Shown here: in pieces, positions 1 to 5,604 of the stretch
Layout of the letters: each line of letters starts with the position of its first letter
Numbering within the stretch: the first letter of the stretch is position 1
Source of the DNA: DASXTS01 sp036505275
Lineage (GTDB): Bacteria > Actinomycetota > Actinomycetes > Mycobacteriales > Pseudonocardiaceae
Reading direction: 5' to 3'
DNA length: 9,850 nt
Assembly (NCBI GenBank): GCA_036505275.1
Contig: DASXTS010000176.1
Coordinates: 1-9,850 of the forward strand
Position numbers and translations under genes: made by a program
The notes under the pieces: model-generated
What the model saw: the letters and a program-made list of their open reading frames with translations, nothing else
What the model was told of the DNA's origin: nothing
Databases searched by the model: none

Positions 1-1
1 T

Positions 2-361
2 GTACCAGGTCGACCGCCGGCCTCGGTCCCAAGTCCACCGGCCGCCGTCCCCACGGCGCCGCCGGCCGCGGAGCCAGCCTCGGGCGACGCAGACCCGTGT
101 CTTGATCGCCAGTTCTGTCGACGGAGATTGCACCAGACGCAACCTGCGTCGACAGTTCCGGAGATCATGGACTGGGCGGCCGCCGGCCTCTGTTCCAGCC
201 CGCCGCCGGCCTCCGTAGCAACTCCGCCGGCCTCCGTCGCAACTCCGCCGCCGGCCTCTGTCCCAGGTCGACCGCCGGCCTCGGTCCCAAGTCCACCGGC
301 CGTCCCCACGGCGCCGCCGGCCGCAGAGCCAGCCTCGGGCGATCGCAGACCCGTGAATTGA
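2..361 (+). CDS. Possible 3' end of a Pro/Ala-rich protein (partial)
   Basis: One plus-strand frame is open from the left window edge to a TGA at 359-361. It encodes a Pro/Ala/Ser/Val-rich tail with repeats of the type PPASVAT, PPASVPGR and PPASVPS, and a short non-repetitive piece in the middle. The segment contains part of a tandem duplication (1-166 and 259-424). Within the coding-like part of the two copies, the differences are a Val GTA/GTC change, a Ala GCG/GCA change and one 3-bp in-frame indel, which is what a translated sequence would show. A 1-bp indel (a T present near 351 but absent from the left copy near 87) lets the left copy read past the position where the right copy stops. 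No domain or function is recognisable, and low-complexity GC-rich DNA can stay open by chance, so the call is weak. Confidence 0.25.
   Translation, partial: VPGRPPASVPSPPAAVPTAPPAAEPASGDADPCLDRQFCRRRLHQTQPASTVPEIMDWAAAGLCSSPPPASVATPPASVATPPPASVPGRPPASVPSPPAVPTAPPAAEPASGDRRPVN
115..155. terminator. Stem-loop, left copy
   Basis: CTGTCGACG (115-123) pairs with CGTCGACAG (147-155). Inside it, TTGC pairs with GCAA across a 7-nt loop, giving a 9-bp plus 4-bp stem separated by a 4x4 internal loop. The right copy at 371-411 keeps the same stem although internal-loop bases differ. There is no U-run. A role in termination is inferred only from its place after the putative stop codon in the right copy. 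Confidence 0.4.
203..292 (+). repeat. 21-24 bp minisatellite (PPASV repeats)
   Basis: Four consecutive units begin CCGCCGGCCTC and occupy 203-223, 224-244, 248-271 and 272-292. The first, second and fourth are 21 bp and the third is 24 bp, with one extra CCG codon at 245-247. All spacings are multiples of three, so the open plus-strand frame reads PPASVAT, PPASVAT, PPASVPGR and PPASVPS. A further unit belongs to the left copy of the large duplication (about 14-34). Confidence 0.75.
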
Positions 362-370
362 TCGCCAGTT

Positions 371-411
371 CTGTCGACGACGATTGCACCAGACGCAACC
401 TGCGTCGACAG
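371..411. terminator. Stem-loop, right copy, 9 bp after putative stop
   Basis: CTGTCGACG (371-379) pairs with CGTCGACAG (403-411), with the inner TTGC/GCAA stem retained. It begins 9 bp after the TGA at 359-361 of the Pro-rich open frame, a normal place for an intrinsic terminator in GC-rich actinomycetes, which often lack a U-tract. It could also be a protein-binding palindrome, because both arms contain the perfect palindrome GTCGAC. Confidence 0.45.
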
Positions 412-472
412 TTCCGGTGATCGCGGAAAAGCCGCCCGCCGGCCGGCAGCGTTCGCCCGGCGGACGACGGAA

Positions 473-515
473 CCGCGGGCAGCATGCCGAGAGGGTTGCG
501 GCATGCCGCCCGCGG
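473..515. terminator. Terminator hairpin of the MMPL gene
   Basis: A 17-bp stem with a single mismatch is formed by 473-489 and 499-515 around a 9-nt loop (490-498). Each arm contains GCATGCCG. It lies 17 bp past the stop codon of the minus-strand MMPL gene. Further along the minus strand a second, weaker hairpin (457-463 with 436-442) is followed by TTTT at 430-427, which may strengthen termination. Apart from these hairpins I see no gene in 362-532. Confidence 0.7.
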
Positions 516-532
516 CGATCCACCAAGCCGCG

Positions 533-2632
533 TCAGCGCACGAGGGCCGGCGGTTTCGTGGTGCTGGACGCGTCCACGGGGGCCGGTGCCGAGGCGAGGC
601 TGCTTGGCCACCAGATCCGGCGGTCGAGGTCGAGGTTGAGCGCCGTGACGAGGACAGAGCGGACGATGAAGGTGTCGAGCAGCACCCCGAGTGCGACCGC
701 GAAGCCGAGCTCGGCGAAGAACACCAGCGGCAGGGTGCCGAGGGTGGCGAAGGTACCCGCCAGCACGAGGCCGGCCGAGGTGATCACGCCGCCGGTGGTG
801 GCGAGCCCGATCAGCGCGCCACGGCGGGTGCCGTGCTGCGCCGCCTCCTCCCGGACCCGGGTCATGAGGAAGATGTTGTAGTCGATGCCCAGCGCGACGA
901 GGAACACGAACACGTACAGCGGGAACGCGCTGTCGGTGGCGGTGAACCCGAACATCTCGGTAAACACGACGCCGCTGATGCCGAGCGCCGCGGTGAACGA
1001 CAGCACGACGGTGGCGATGAGCAGCAGCGGTGCCACCACGGCGCGCAGCAGCACGCCGAGGATCACCAGCAGCGCGAGCAGCACGAGCGGGATGACGAGC
1101 TTGTTGTCGTGGCTGCTTGCACGGTCGATGTCGACGGTCAACGCGGTCTGGCCGCCGACCTTGGCGTCGGCGCCGGGCACGGCGTGCACGGCGGAGCGCA
1201 CCCGCTCGACGGTGGTCTTGGCGGCGTCGCTGTCCGGCGGGTCGCTCATGATGCCCTCGAGCGCAACCAGGCCGTTCTTGACCGCTGGCTCGCCCACCTC
1301 GGCGATCCCGCGTGTGCCGGCCAGCGCCTGATGCAGCCGTGAGGCGGCGTCGGCCTTCCCGATGACCACGACCGGCTGGCCCTGACCGGCGACGAAGTGC
1401 TTGGCCAGCACCTCCTGGCCGGTGATCGCGGCCGGCTTGTCGACGAAGGCGTTCTCGCCGAACAGGCCCGTTGCGTTGAGCTTGCCCATGCCGAGGGCGG
1501 CGATGGCCAGCACGACCGCGGTGATAAGCCACACCGCGCGAGGCCTCCGAGCGATGGCGCCACCGAGGCGCGACCAGAAGCCGCGCACCGTCGGGTCGGC
1601 CGAGCCGAGCTTCGGGCGGGCCGGCCAGAACAGCCACCGACCGAAGACCACCAGTAGCGCCGGCAGCAGGGTGATCATGGCAACCAGGCCGACCACGATC
1701 CCGATCGCGGCCACCGGGCCGAGGCCCTGGGTGGAGTTCATCTGGGCAAACACCAGCACCAGCATGCCGACCGCGACGGTGGCCGCGCTGGCCACGATGG
1801 CCGGGCCGGCCCGGTGCAGCGCAATGGCCATGGCCTCATGTCGGTTGGCGTGCCGGCGCAGCTCCTCGCGGTAGCGGGCGATGAGCAGCAGCGCGTAGTC
1901 GGTGCCGGCGCCGAACACCAGCACGGTCAGGATGCCGGCGCTCTGGCCGCTGACCGTCAGGCCGTTCTTGGCGAACAGGTAGATGACGGCCTGCGCGCTG
2001 GTCAGGGCGAAGCCGGCGGTGATGATCGGCAGCAGCCACAGGATCGGGCTGCGGTAGGTGAGCAGCAGGATCGCGATCACCACGATCAGGGTGGCGAACA
2101 GCAGAGTGGTGTCGATGCCCTCGAACGCCTTGGCCGCCTCGCCGGCAATGCCAACCGGGCCAGTGACGTACACGGCCAGGCCGTCGCTCCCGGTACCGAC
2201 GATGTCCTGGATCGCATCGACCCGTTTGCCGCTCTTCTCGAACCCGTCGCCGCCCATGTCGATCGGCACCAGCACCTGCAGCGCCTTACCGTCCTGCGCG
2301 GCGATCGGGCCGGCGACCTGGCCGCTGACCCCGTCGACGGTGGCCAGCTTGCCGGCGTCCGCGGTCGCCTTGGCCTGGTCGGCGGCGGTCACCCCGGACT
2401 GGCGCTCGTACACGATCACCGCCGGCAGGATGTCGCCGCCGAAGCTCTTCTGCAGCTCCAGGACCTGAGCCGACTCGGCGTCGCCCGGCAACCACTCGGC
2501 GGTGTCGTTCTTCTGCAGATCGGTCAGCTTGCCGGACAGCGGCCCCGCGACGAGGGCGACGAAGGCGAACCAGACGACAAGTACGGCCCATTTCGACTTA
2601 CGGCCGCACACCAATCGCGCAACCCGTTCCAC
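533..2632 (-). CDS. MMPL-family (RND superfamily) membrane exporter
   Basis: This is a proton-driven inner-membrane transporter of the MMPL family (RND superfamily), which in actinomycetes exports lipids or cluster-encoded metabolites such as those handled by ActII-3-like proteins. With the chosen start it has 699 residues and two homologous halves. TM1 is at about residues 15-31, followed by a large extracytoplasmic porter loop, a five-helix bundle (about 173-330), TM7 (about 366-382), a second porter loop and five last helices (about 512-660). Each half has the family's Asp-Tyr proton-relay motif: GTDYALLL (Asp245-Tyr246) and GIDYNIFL (Asp584-Tyr585). The frame opens at a TTG at 2698, but GTG at 2632 follows GGGAGG with a 4-nt gap and starts at the usual VERVARLVCGRKSKW beginning, so I prefer it. 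The gene diverges from the P450 and ends in a strong hairpin. Export of the pathway product is inferred from context; the substrate is unknown. Confidence 0.93.
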   Translation of the reverse strand: MERVARLVCGRKSKWAVLVVWFAFVALVAGPLSGKLTDLQKNDTAEWLPGDAESAQVLELQKSFGGDILPAVIVYERQSGVTAADQAKATADAGKLATVDGVSGQVAGPIAAQDGKALQVLVPIDMGGDGFEKSGKRVDAIQDIVGTGSDGLAVYVTGPVGIAGEAAKAFEGIDTTLLFATLIVVIAILLLTYRSPILWLLPIITAGFALTSAQAVIYLFAKNGLTVSGQSAGILTVLVFGAGTDYALLLIARYREELRRHANRHEAMAIALHRAGPAIVASAATVAVGMLVLVFAQMNSTQGLGPVAAIGIVVGLVAMITLLPALLVVFGRWLFWPARPKLGSADPTVRGFWSRLGGAIARRPRAVWLITAVVLAIAALGMGKLNATGLFGENAFVDKPAAITGQEVLAKHFVAGQGQPVVVIGKADAASRLHQALAGTRGIAEVGEPAVKNGLVALEGIMSDPPDSDAAKTTVERVRSAVHAVPGADAKVGGQTALTVDIDRASSHDNKLVIPLVLLALLVILGVLLRAVVAPLLLIATVVLSFTAALGISGVVFTEMFGFTATDSAFPLYVFVFLVALGIDYNIFLMTRVREEAAQHGTRRGALIGLATTGGVITSAGLVLAGTFATLGTLPLVFFAELGFAVALGVLLDTFIVRSVLVTALNLDLDRRIWWPSSLASAPAPVDASSTTKPPALVR

Positions 2633-2636
2633 GATC

Positions 2637-2642
2637 CCTCCC
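2637..2642 (-). promoter_or_regulatory. Ribosome-binding site deciding the MMPL start
   Basis: On the minus strand GGGAGG lies 4 nt upstream of GTG at 2632. Neither the TTG at 2698 nor other in-frame starts have a comparable site. This moves the start 22 codons inside the longest open frame. Confidence 0.65.
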
Positions 2643-2698
2643 AGGACGATCAAAATCCGGACCGGACCTGCCTTTCCTGTTCGGCCCGCAGTGGCCAA

Positions 2699-2730
2699 GC
2701 GTCACACCGGCGTCACGGCGAACGCATCTT
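2699..2730 (+). promoter_or_regulatory. Candidate SARP operator and promoter for the P450
   Basis: Two exact heptamers GCGTCAC lie at 2699-2705 and 2710-2716, 11 bp apart with a 4-bp spacer (ACCG). SARP regulators are known to bind direct heptamers at 11-bp spacing, with the downstream heptamer about 8 bp before the -10 box. Here exactly 8 bp separate the second heptamer from CATCTT (2725-2730), which matches TATAAT at three of six positions. The orientation fits transcription of the P450, leaving a leader of roughly 120 nt. The heptamers and spacing are read directly; binding by the SARP at 5605-6540 is inferred. Confidence 0.45.
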
Positions 2731-2761
2731 CTCGATTGCGGCGTTGCTTATTCGAAGATGC
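2724..2761. repeat. Inverted repeat GCATCTTC / GAAGATGC
   Basis: Perfect 8-bp arms at 2724-2731 and 2754-2761 are separated by 22 bp. The arm centres are 30 bp apart, close to three helical turns, so the site could bind a dimeric regulator on one face of the DNA. The left arm overlaps the candidate -10 of the P450 promoter. No known operator family is recognised. Confidence 0.4.
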
Positions 2762-2773
2762 CGACTCTCTTGC

Positions 2774-2813
2774 CACCGCACTCGGGGAGATGCGGCACCG
2801 CAATGGTGCGGTG
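2774..2813 (+). repeat. CACCGCA direct repeat with stem-loop in the P450 leader
   Basis: CACCGCA occurs at 2774-2780 and again 22 bp later at 2796-2802. The second copy pairs with TGCGGTG (2807-2813) across an ATGG loop, giving a 7-bp stem. It ends 43 bp before the P450 start codon, inside the presumed 5' untranslated region. It may be an operator half-site array or a transcript hairpin; the sequence alone does not decide. Confidence 0.35.
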
Positions 2814-2856
2814 AGGCTGGCCGCTGCCGCTATCGACAAGATCTCGGGAGAAATCG

Positions 2857-4080
2857 ATGGAGAAACGCTGTCCGGTCCTGGACACCACCGGCCGAGACAT
2901 CCACGGCGAAGCAGCCGCGCTGCGCAAGCAGGGGCCGGCCGTCCAAGTTGTGCTGCCCGGTGGCGTCCTCGCCTGGTCGATCAACAGCTATGCGGTCATC
3001 AAGAAGCTGCTCACGGAGCCGAACGTCACCAAGAGCGCTCGCAACCACTGGCCGGCCTTCATCAACGGCGAGATCCCCCCGGACTGGGAAATGATCAGCT
3101 GGGTCGCCATGGACAACATGGTGACCGCATACGGCAAGGACCACGTCCGGCTGCGGCGCCTGGTCGGCAAGGCGTTCTCCCCCCGGCGGGTCGAGTCGAT
3201 CCGGCCGCGCGTGATCGAGCTGACCGAGATGCTGATCGGCACGTTGCAGGCGGTGCCGGCCGGTGAGGTGGTCGACCTGCGCGAGCGGTTCGCCTACCCG
3301 CTGCCGGCCATGCTGGTGGCCGACCTGATCGGCATGTCGGAGGAGGCCAGGGCGGCCACCGCCAAGGTCATCGACACGATGGTGGACACCACGGTGACGC
3401 CCGAGCAGGCCCAAGCGGTGCTGGCCGGCTGGCGCGGCGCCATGGCCGACCTTATCGCGGCCAAGCGGCAGAACTCCGGCGAGGACATCACCAGCGACCT
3501 GATCGCGGCCCGTGACGAGGACGGGTCCCGGCTCAGCGAACAGGAGCTGGCCGACACCATCTTCGCCATCCTCGGCGCCGGCTCCGAGACCACGATCAAC
3601 TTCTTCGACAACGCGGTCACCTCGCTGCTCAGCCACCCCGACCAGCTCGAGCTGGTCACCAGCGGACAGATCTCCTGGGACGGGGTGATCGACGAGGTGC
3701 TCCGGGTGGAGTCGCCGCTGGCCAGCCTGCCGCTGCGGTACGCGGTCAAGGACATCGAGCTGGACGGGGTGACCATCCCCAGCGGCGACCCGATCCTGGT
3801 CAACTACGCCGCGGTCGGCCGCGACCCCGAGCTGCACGGCGACAGCGCCGACGTCTTCGACATCACCCGCACCAACAAGGAGCACCTGTCCTGGGGGCAC
3901 GGGCCGCACTTCTGCCTTGGCGCCGGGGTGGCCCGGATGGTGGCCACCATCGGGCTGTCCACGCTGTTCGAGCGGTTCCCGAAGCTCTCCCTCGCGGTGC
4001 CCCGCGACGAGCTGCAGCCGCTGCCCACGTTCATCATGAACGGCCACCGCGCCCTCCCGGTCCGGCTGAGCCCGGCCTGA
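2857..4080 (+). CDS. Cytochrome P450 (bacterial soluble class)
   Basis: This is a heme-thiolate monooxygenase of 407 residues, the usual length of soluble actinomycete P450s that receive electrons from ferredoxin. It has the C-helix heme-propionate motif HxxxR (His96-Arg100), the I-helix oxygen-activation motif GAGSETT (residues 240-246, with the acid-alcohol pair Glu244-Thr245), the ExxR pair (Glu280 and Arg283) and the Cys-ligand loop SWGHGPHFCLG with Cys353 as ligand. The residue seven before the Cys is Trp346, where most P450s have Phe. The ATG has GGGAG six nucleotides upstream. No ferredoxin or ferredoxin reductase gene is adjacent. A tailoring role (hydroxylation, coupling or desaturation of a pathway intermediate) is inferred from its place next to an exporter and aromatic-supply genes. 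The sequence resembles CYP107/CYP105-like actinomycete enzymes in general, but I cannot assign a subfamily. Confidence 0.96.
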   Translation: MEKRCPVLDTTGRDIHGEAAALRKQGPAVQVVLPGGVLAWSINSYAVIKKLLTEPNVTKSARNHWPAFINGEIPPDWEMISWVAMDNMVTAYGKDHVRLRRLVGKAFSPRRVESIRPRVIELTEMLIGTLQAVPAGEVVDLRERFAYPLPAMLVADLIGMSEEARAATAKVIDTMVDTTVTPEQAQAVLAGWRGAMADLIAAKRQNSGEDITSDLIAARDEDGSRLSEQELADTIFAILGAGSETTINFFDNAVTSLLSHPDQLELVTSGQISWDGVIDEVLRVESPLASLPLRYAVKDIELDGVTIPSGDPILVNYAAVGRDPELHGDSADVFDITRTNKEHLSWGHGPHFCLGAGVARMVATIGLSTLFERFPKLSLAVPRDELQPLPTFIMNGHRALPVRLSPA

Positions 4081-4085
4081 CGGCC

Positions 4086-4104
4086 GGCGGCGTGCTACGC
4101 CGCC
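4086..4104. terminator. Bidirectional hairpin between P450 and DAHP synthase
   Basis: GGCGGCGT (4086-4093) pairs with ACGCCGCC (4097-4104) across a 3-nt loop. It starts 5 bp after the P450 stop and includes the TAG stop codon (4097-4095) of the convergent DAHP synthase gene. The two genes are only 14 bp apart, so one compact hairpin could end both transcripts. Confidence 0.6.
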
Positions 4105-5138
4105 AGGAACCGCTGCCGGGGGGTGGGCAGCTGGCGGCCCATGAAGCGGGTGAGGCGCTGCATGGTGCGGGCCAGCTTCTGCAGGTCCTCGGCGACCAGC
4201 GCCTGCGGTCCGTCGCACAGCGCGATCTCGGGCTGCGGGTGCACGTCCACGATGACGCCGTCGGCGCCGGCCACGACGGCCGCCCTGCTCAGGGGCAGCA
4301 CCAGGTCGCGGCGGCCACCGGAGTGCGACGGATCGACGATCACCGGCAGGTGGGACAGCCGCTGGGCCACCGGCACGGCCGAGATGTCCAGGGTGTTGCG
4401 GGTGGCGGTCTCGAAGGTGCGGATGCCGCGCTCGCACAGCACGATGTCGAGGTTGCCGCGCTGCGCGATGTACTCGGCGGCCATCAGCCATTCCTCGATC
4501 GTGGCGTTCATCCCGCGCTTGAGCAGCACCGGCCGGCCGGCCGCGCCCACCGCCTGCAGCAGCGGGAAGTTCTGCATGTTGCGGGTGCCGACCTGCAGCA
4601 TGTCGGCATACTCGGCGACCATGTCCACGTCCTGCGCGCCGACCACCTCGGTGACGATCGGCAGGCCGGTCTCGGCCCGCACATCGGCGAGGATCTGCAG
4701 GCCGCGCTCGCCGAGGCCCTGGAAGGCGTATGGCGAGGTCCGTGGCTTGAACGCGCCGCCGCGCAGCAGCGTCGCGCCGGCGGCCTGGGCCATTCTGGCC
4801 GCGGCCAGGGTCTGGTCCGGGGTCTCCACGGCGCATGGCCCGGCAATCAGGGTCACCGTGTGCGGGCCGATCGGCACCCCGCCGACCTCCACCACCGAGC
4901 GCGTCGGGTGGTGCTCCCGGCTGACCAGCTTGTACTTCGCCGAGATCCGGGTGACGTGACTGACCCCGCGCATACCGTTCAGATTCAGCGTCTCGAACTG
5001 GTCGACGTCGCCGACCAGGCCGATGATGACCCGGCTCACCCCGCGGCTGACGAATGCCTCACCGCCGGCCGACTCCACCAGCTCGACGATCGCCTGAATG
5101 TCCGACGGTGTGACGTCGGCGGCCATCACGATTACCAT
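4095..5138 (-). CDS. aroF: 3-deoxy-7-phosphoheptulonate (DAHP) synthase, type I-beta
   Basis: The enzyme condenses phosphoenolpyruvate and erythrose 4-phosphate to DAHP, the first step of the shikimate pathway. It has 347 residues. The N-terminal ~75 residues form the ferredoxin-like regulatory domain found in Thermotoga-type enzymes, followed by the TIM-barrel catalytic domain. Motifs include AGPCAVE (Cys102), RGGAFKPRTSPY (Lys131, Arg133), VGTRNMQNF, LLKRG, CERGIRTFE, and DPSHSGGR (His272). From memory of the Thermotoga maritima enzyme, the metal ligands are Cys102, His272, Glu298 and Asp309. Here Cys102, His272 and Asp309 are kept, but 298 is Asp (VDVHP). The start ATG has GAGG at a normal distance. 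It lies 41 bp downstream of the chorismate mutase gene on the same strand. Actinobacterial primary metabolism commonly uses the type II enzyme, and type I copies are often found in metabolite clusters, so a dedicated precursor role is likely. Confidence 0.95.
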   Translation of the reverse strand: MVIVMAADVTPSDIQAIVELVESAGGEAFVSRGVSRVIIGLVGDVDQFETLNLNGMRGVSHVTRISAKYKLVSREHHPTRSVVEVGGVPIGPHTVTLIAGPCAVETPDQTLAAARMAQAAGATLLRGGAFKPRTSPYAFQGLGERGLQILADVRAETGLPIVTEVVGAQDVDMVAEYADMLQVGTRNMQNFPLLQAVGAAGRPVLLKRGMNATIEEWLMAAEYIAQRGNLDIVLCERGIRTFETATRNTLDISAVPVAQRLSHLPVIVDPSHSGGRRDLVLPLSRAAVVAGADGVIVDVHPQPEIALCDGPQALVAEDLQKLARTMQRLTRFMGRQLPTPRQRFLAA

Positions 5139-5179
5139 TTTGTCCTCGCCAATCCTCTCATCAGGTTCACGCCTTCAGT

Positions 5180-5545
5180 TCACGCCGCTAGATCGGGCCG
5201 TAACTGGGCCGCGCCGCCGAGATAGACATGCTGGACAGCCCGCCGCGGCCGATCGGTATGAATATGGGCAAGCAGTCGGACCACCCGCGCCATGGCATTC
5301 GGCACCGCTATTTCGGTGGCACACATCAGGGGTACGTCGGTGAGGCCGATATCGCGGGCGGCCGCGGCTGGGAAGCAACTGGCGAGATCCGGCGTCACGG
5401 TGAAGAACACGCTGATGATGTCATCGGCCGCCAGTTCGTTTCGACGCATGACCTCCAGCAGCAACCACGTGGTATCCGCCAGGATCAGCGCGGGATCGTC
5501 CCGCTCGATCTGGACCGCACCGCGGACCGCGCGGACAGCCGTCAT
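5180..5545 (-). CDS. aroH: Chorismate mutase, AroH class
   Basis: The enzyme converts chorismate to prephenate, the branch point to phenylalanine and tyrosine. It has 121 residues and aligns along its length with the trimeric Bacillus subtilis AroH fold. The active-site residues are visible: Arg8 (Arg7 in B. subtilis), Phe58, Cys75, Glu78, Arg90, Tyr108 and Arg116, within RGAVQIERD, TPDLASCFPA, MCATE, and HVYLGGAAQLRPDL. I chose ATG 5545 because it starts at the family's N-terminus and has GGGGTGG about 7 nt upstream; the frame stays open further upstream into the regulator gene but out of its reading frame. It lies 59 bp after the SARP gene and 41 bp before the DAHP synthase gene, all on one strand. 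This suggests a SARP-linked prephenate supply operon. Confidence 0.95.
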   Translation of the reverse strand: MTAVRAVRGAVQIERDDPALILADTTWLLLEVMRRNELAADDIISVFFTVTPDLASCFPAAAARDIGLTDVPLMCATEIAVPNAMARVVRLLAHIHTDRPRRAVQHVYLGGAAQLRPDLAA

Positions 5546-5604
5546 GACTCGGCCACCCCTTTCTCCGCTGGCTGCGAAATTCCGTGCTGCGAATCGGCCC
5601 GAGA

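Larger units (their letters stand above)
1..424. repeat. Tandem duplication, two ~166-bp copies offset by ~257 bp
   Basis: Positions 1-166 and 259-424 are near-identical by direct reading. Both run from TGTxCCAGGTCGACCGCCGG through a Pro-rich coding-like stretch to GTCGACAGTTCCGG. They differ by a few substitutions, one 3-bp indel and one 1-bp indel. The 92 bp between them is made of shorter repeats related to the start of the unit. Each copy ends with the same stem-loop. This looks like a duplication of a gene's 3' end together with its terminator-like hairpin. Confidence 0.9.

Noticed and set aside
1..424. Transposon ends or attachment sites
   Set aside because: The repeats are direct and tandem, no transposase or integrase is near, and no target-site duplication or tRNA is visible.
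165..1637. Long minus-strand open frame (490 codons)
   Set aside because: Arg/Gly/Ala-rich translation without any motif, lying over the MMPL gene in another frame; typical GC-rich shadow.
1814..3094. Plus-strand open frame across the MMPL/P450 promoter region
   Set aside because: Gln/Asp/His-rich antisense translation of MMPL; would cross the divergent promoter region and has no recognisable family.
2830..4836. Long minus-strand open frame (668 codons)
   Set aside because: Antisense to the P450 and out of frame with the DAHP synthase; low-complexity, no domain. The two genes it overlaps have complete catalytic motifs.
4092..5225. Plus-strand open frame opposite DAHP synthase
   Set aside because: Shadow of a clearly conserved enzyme gene.
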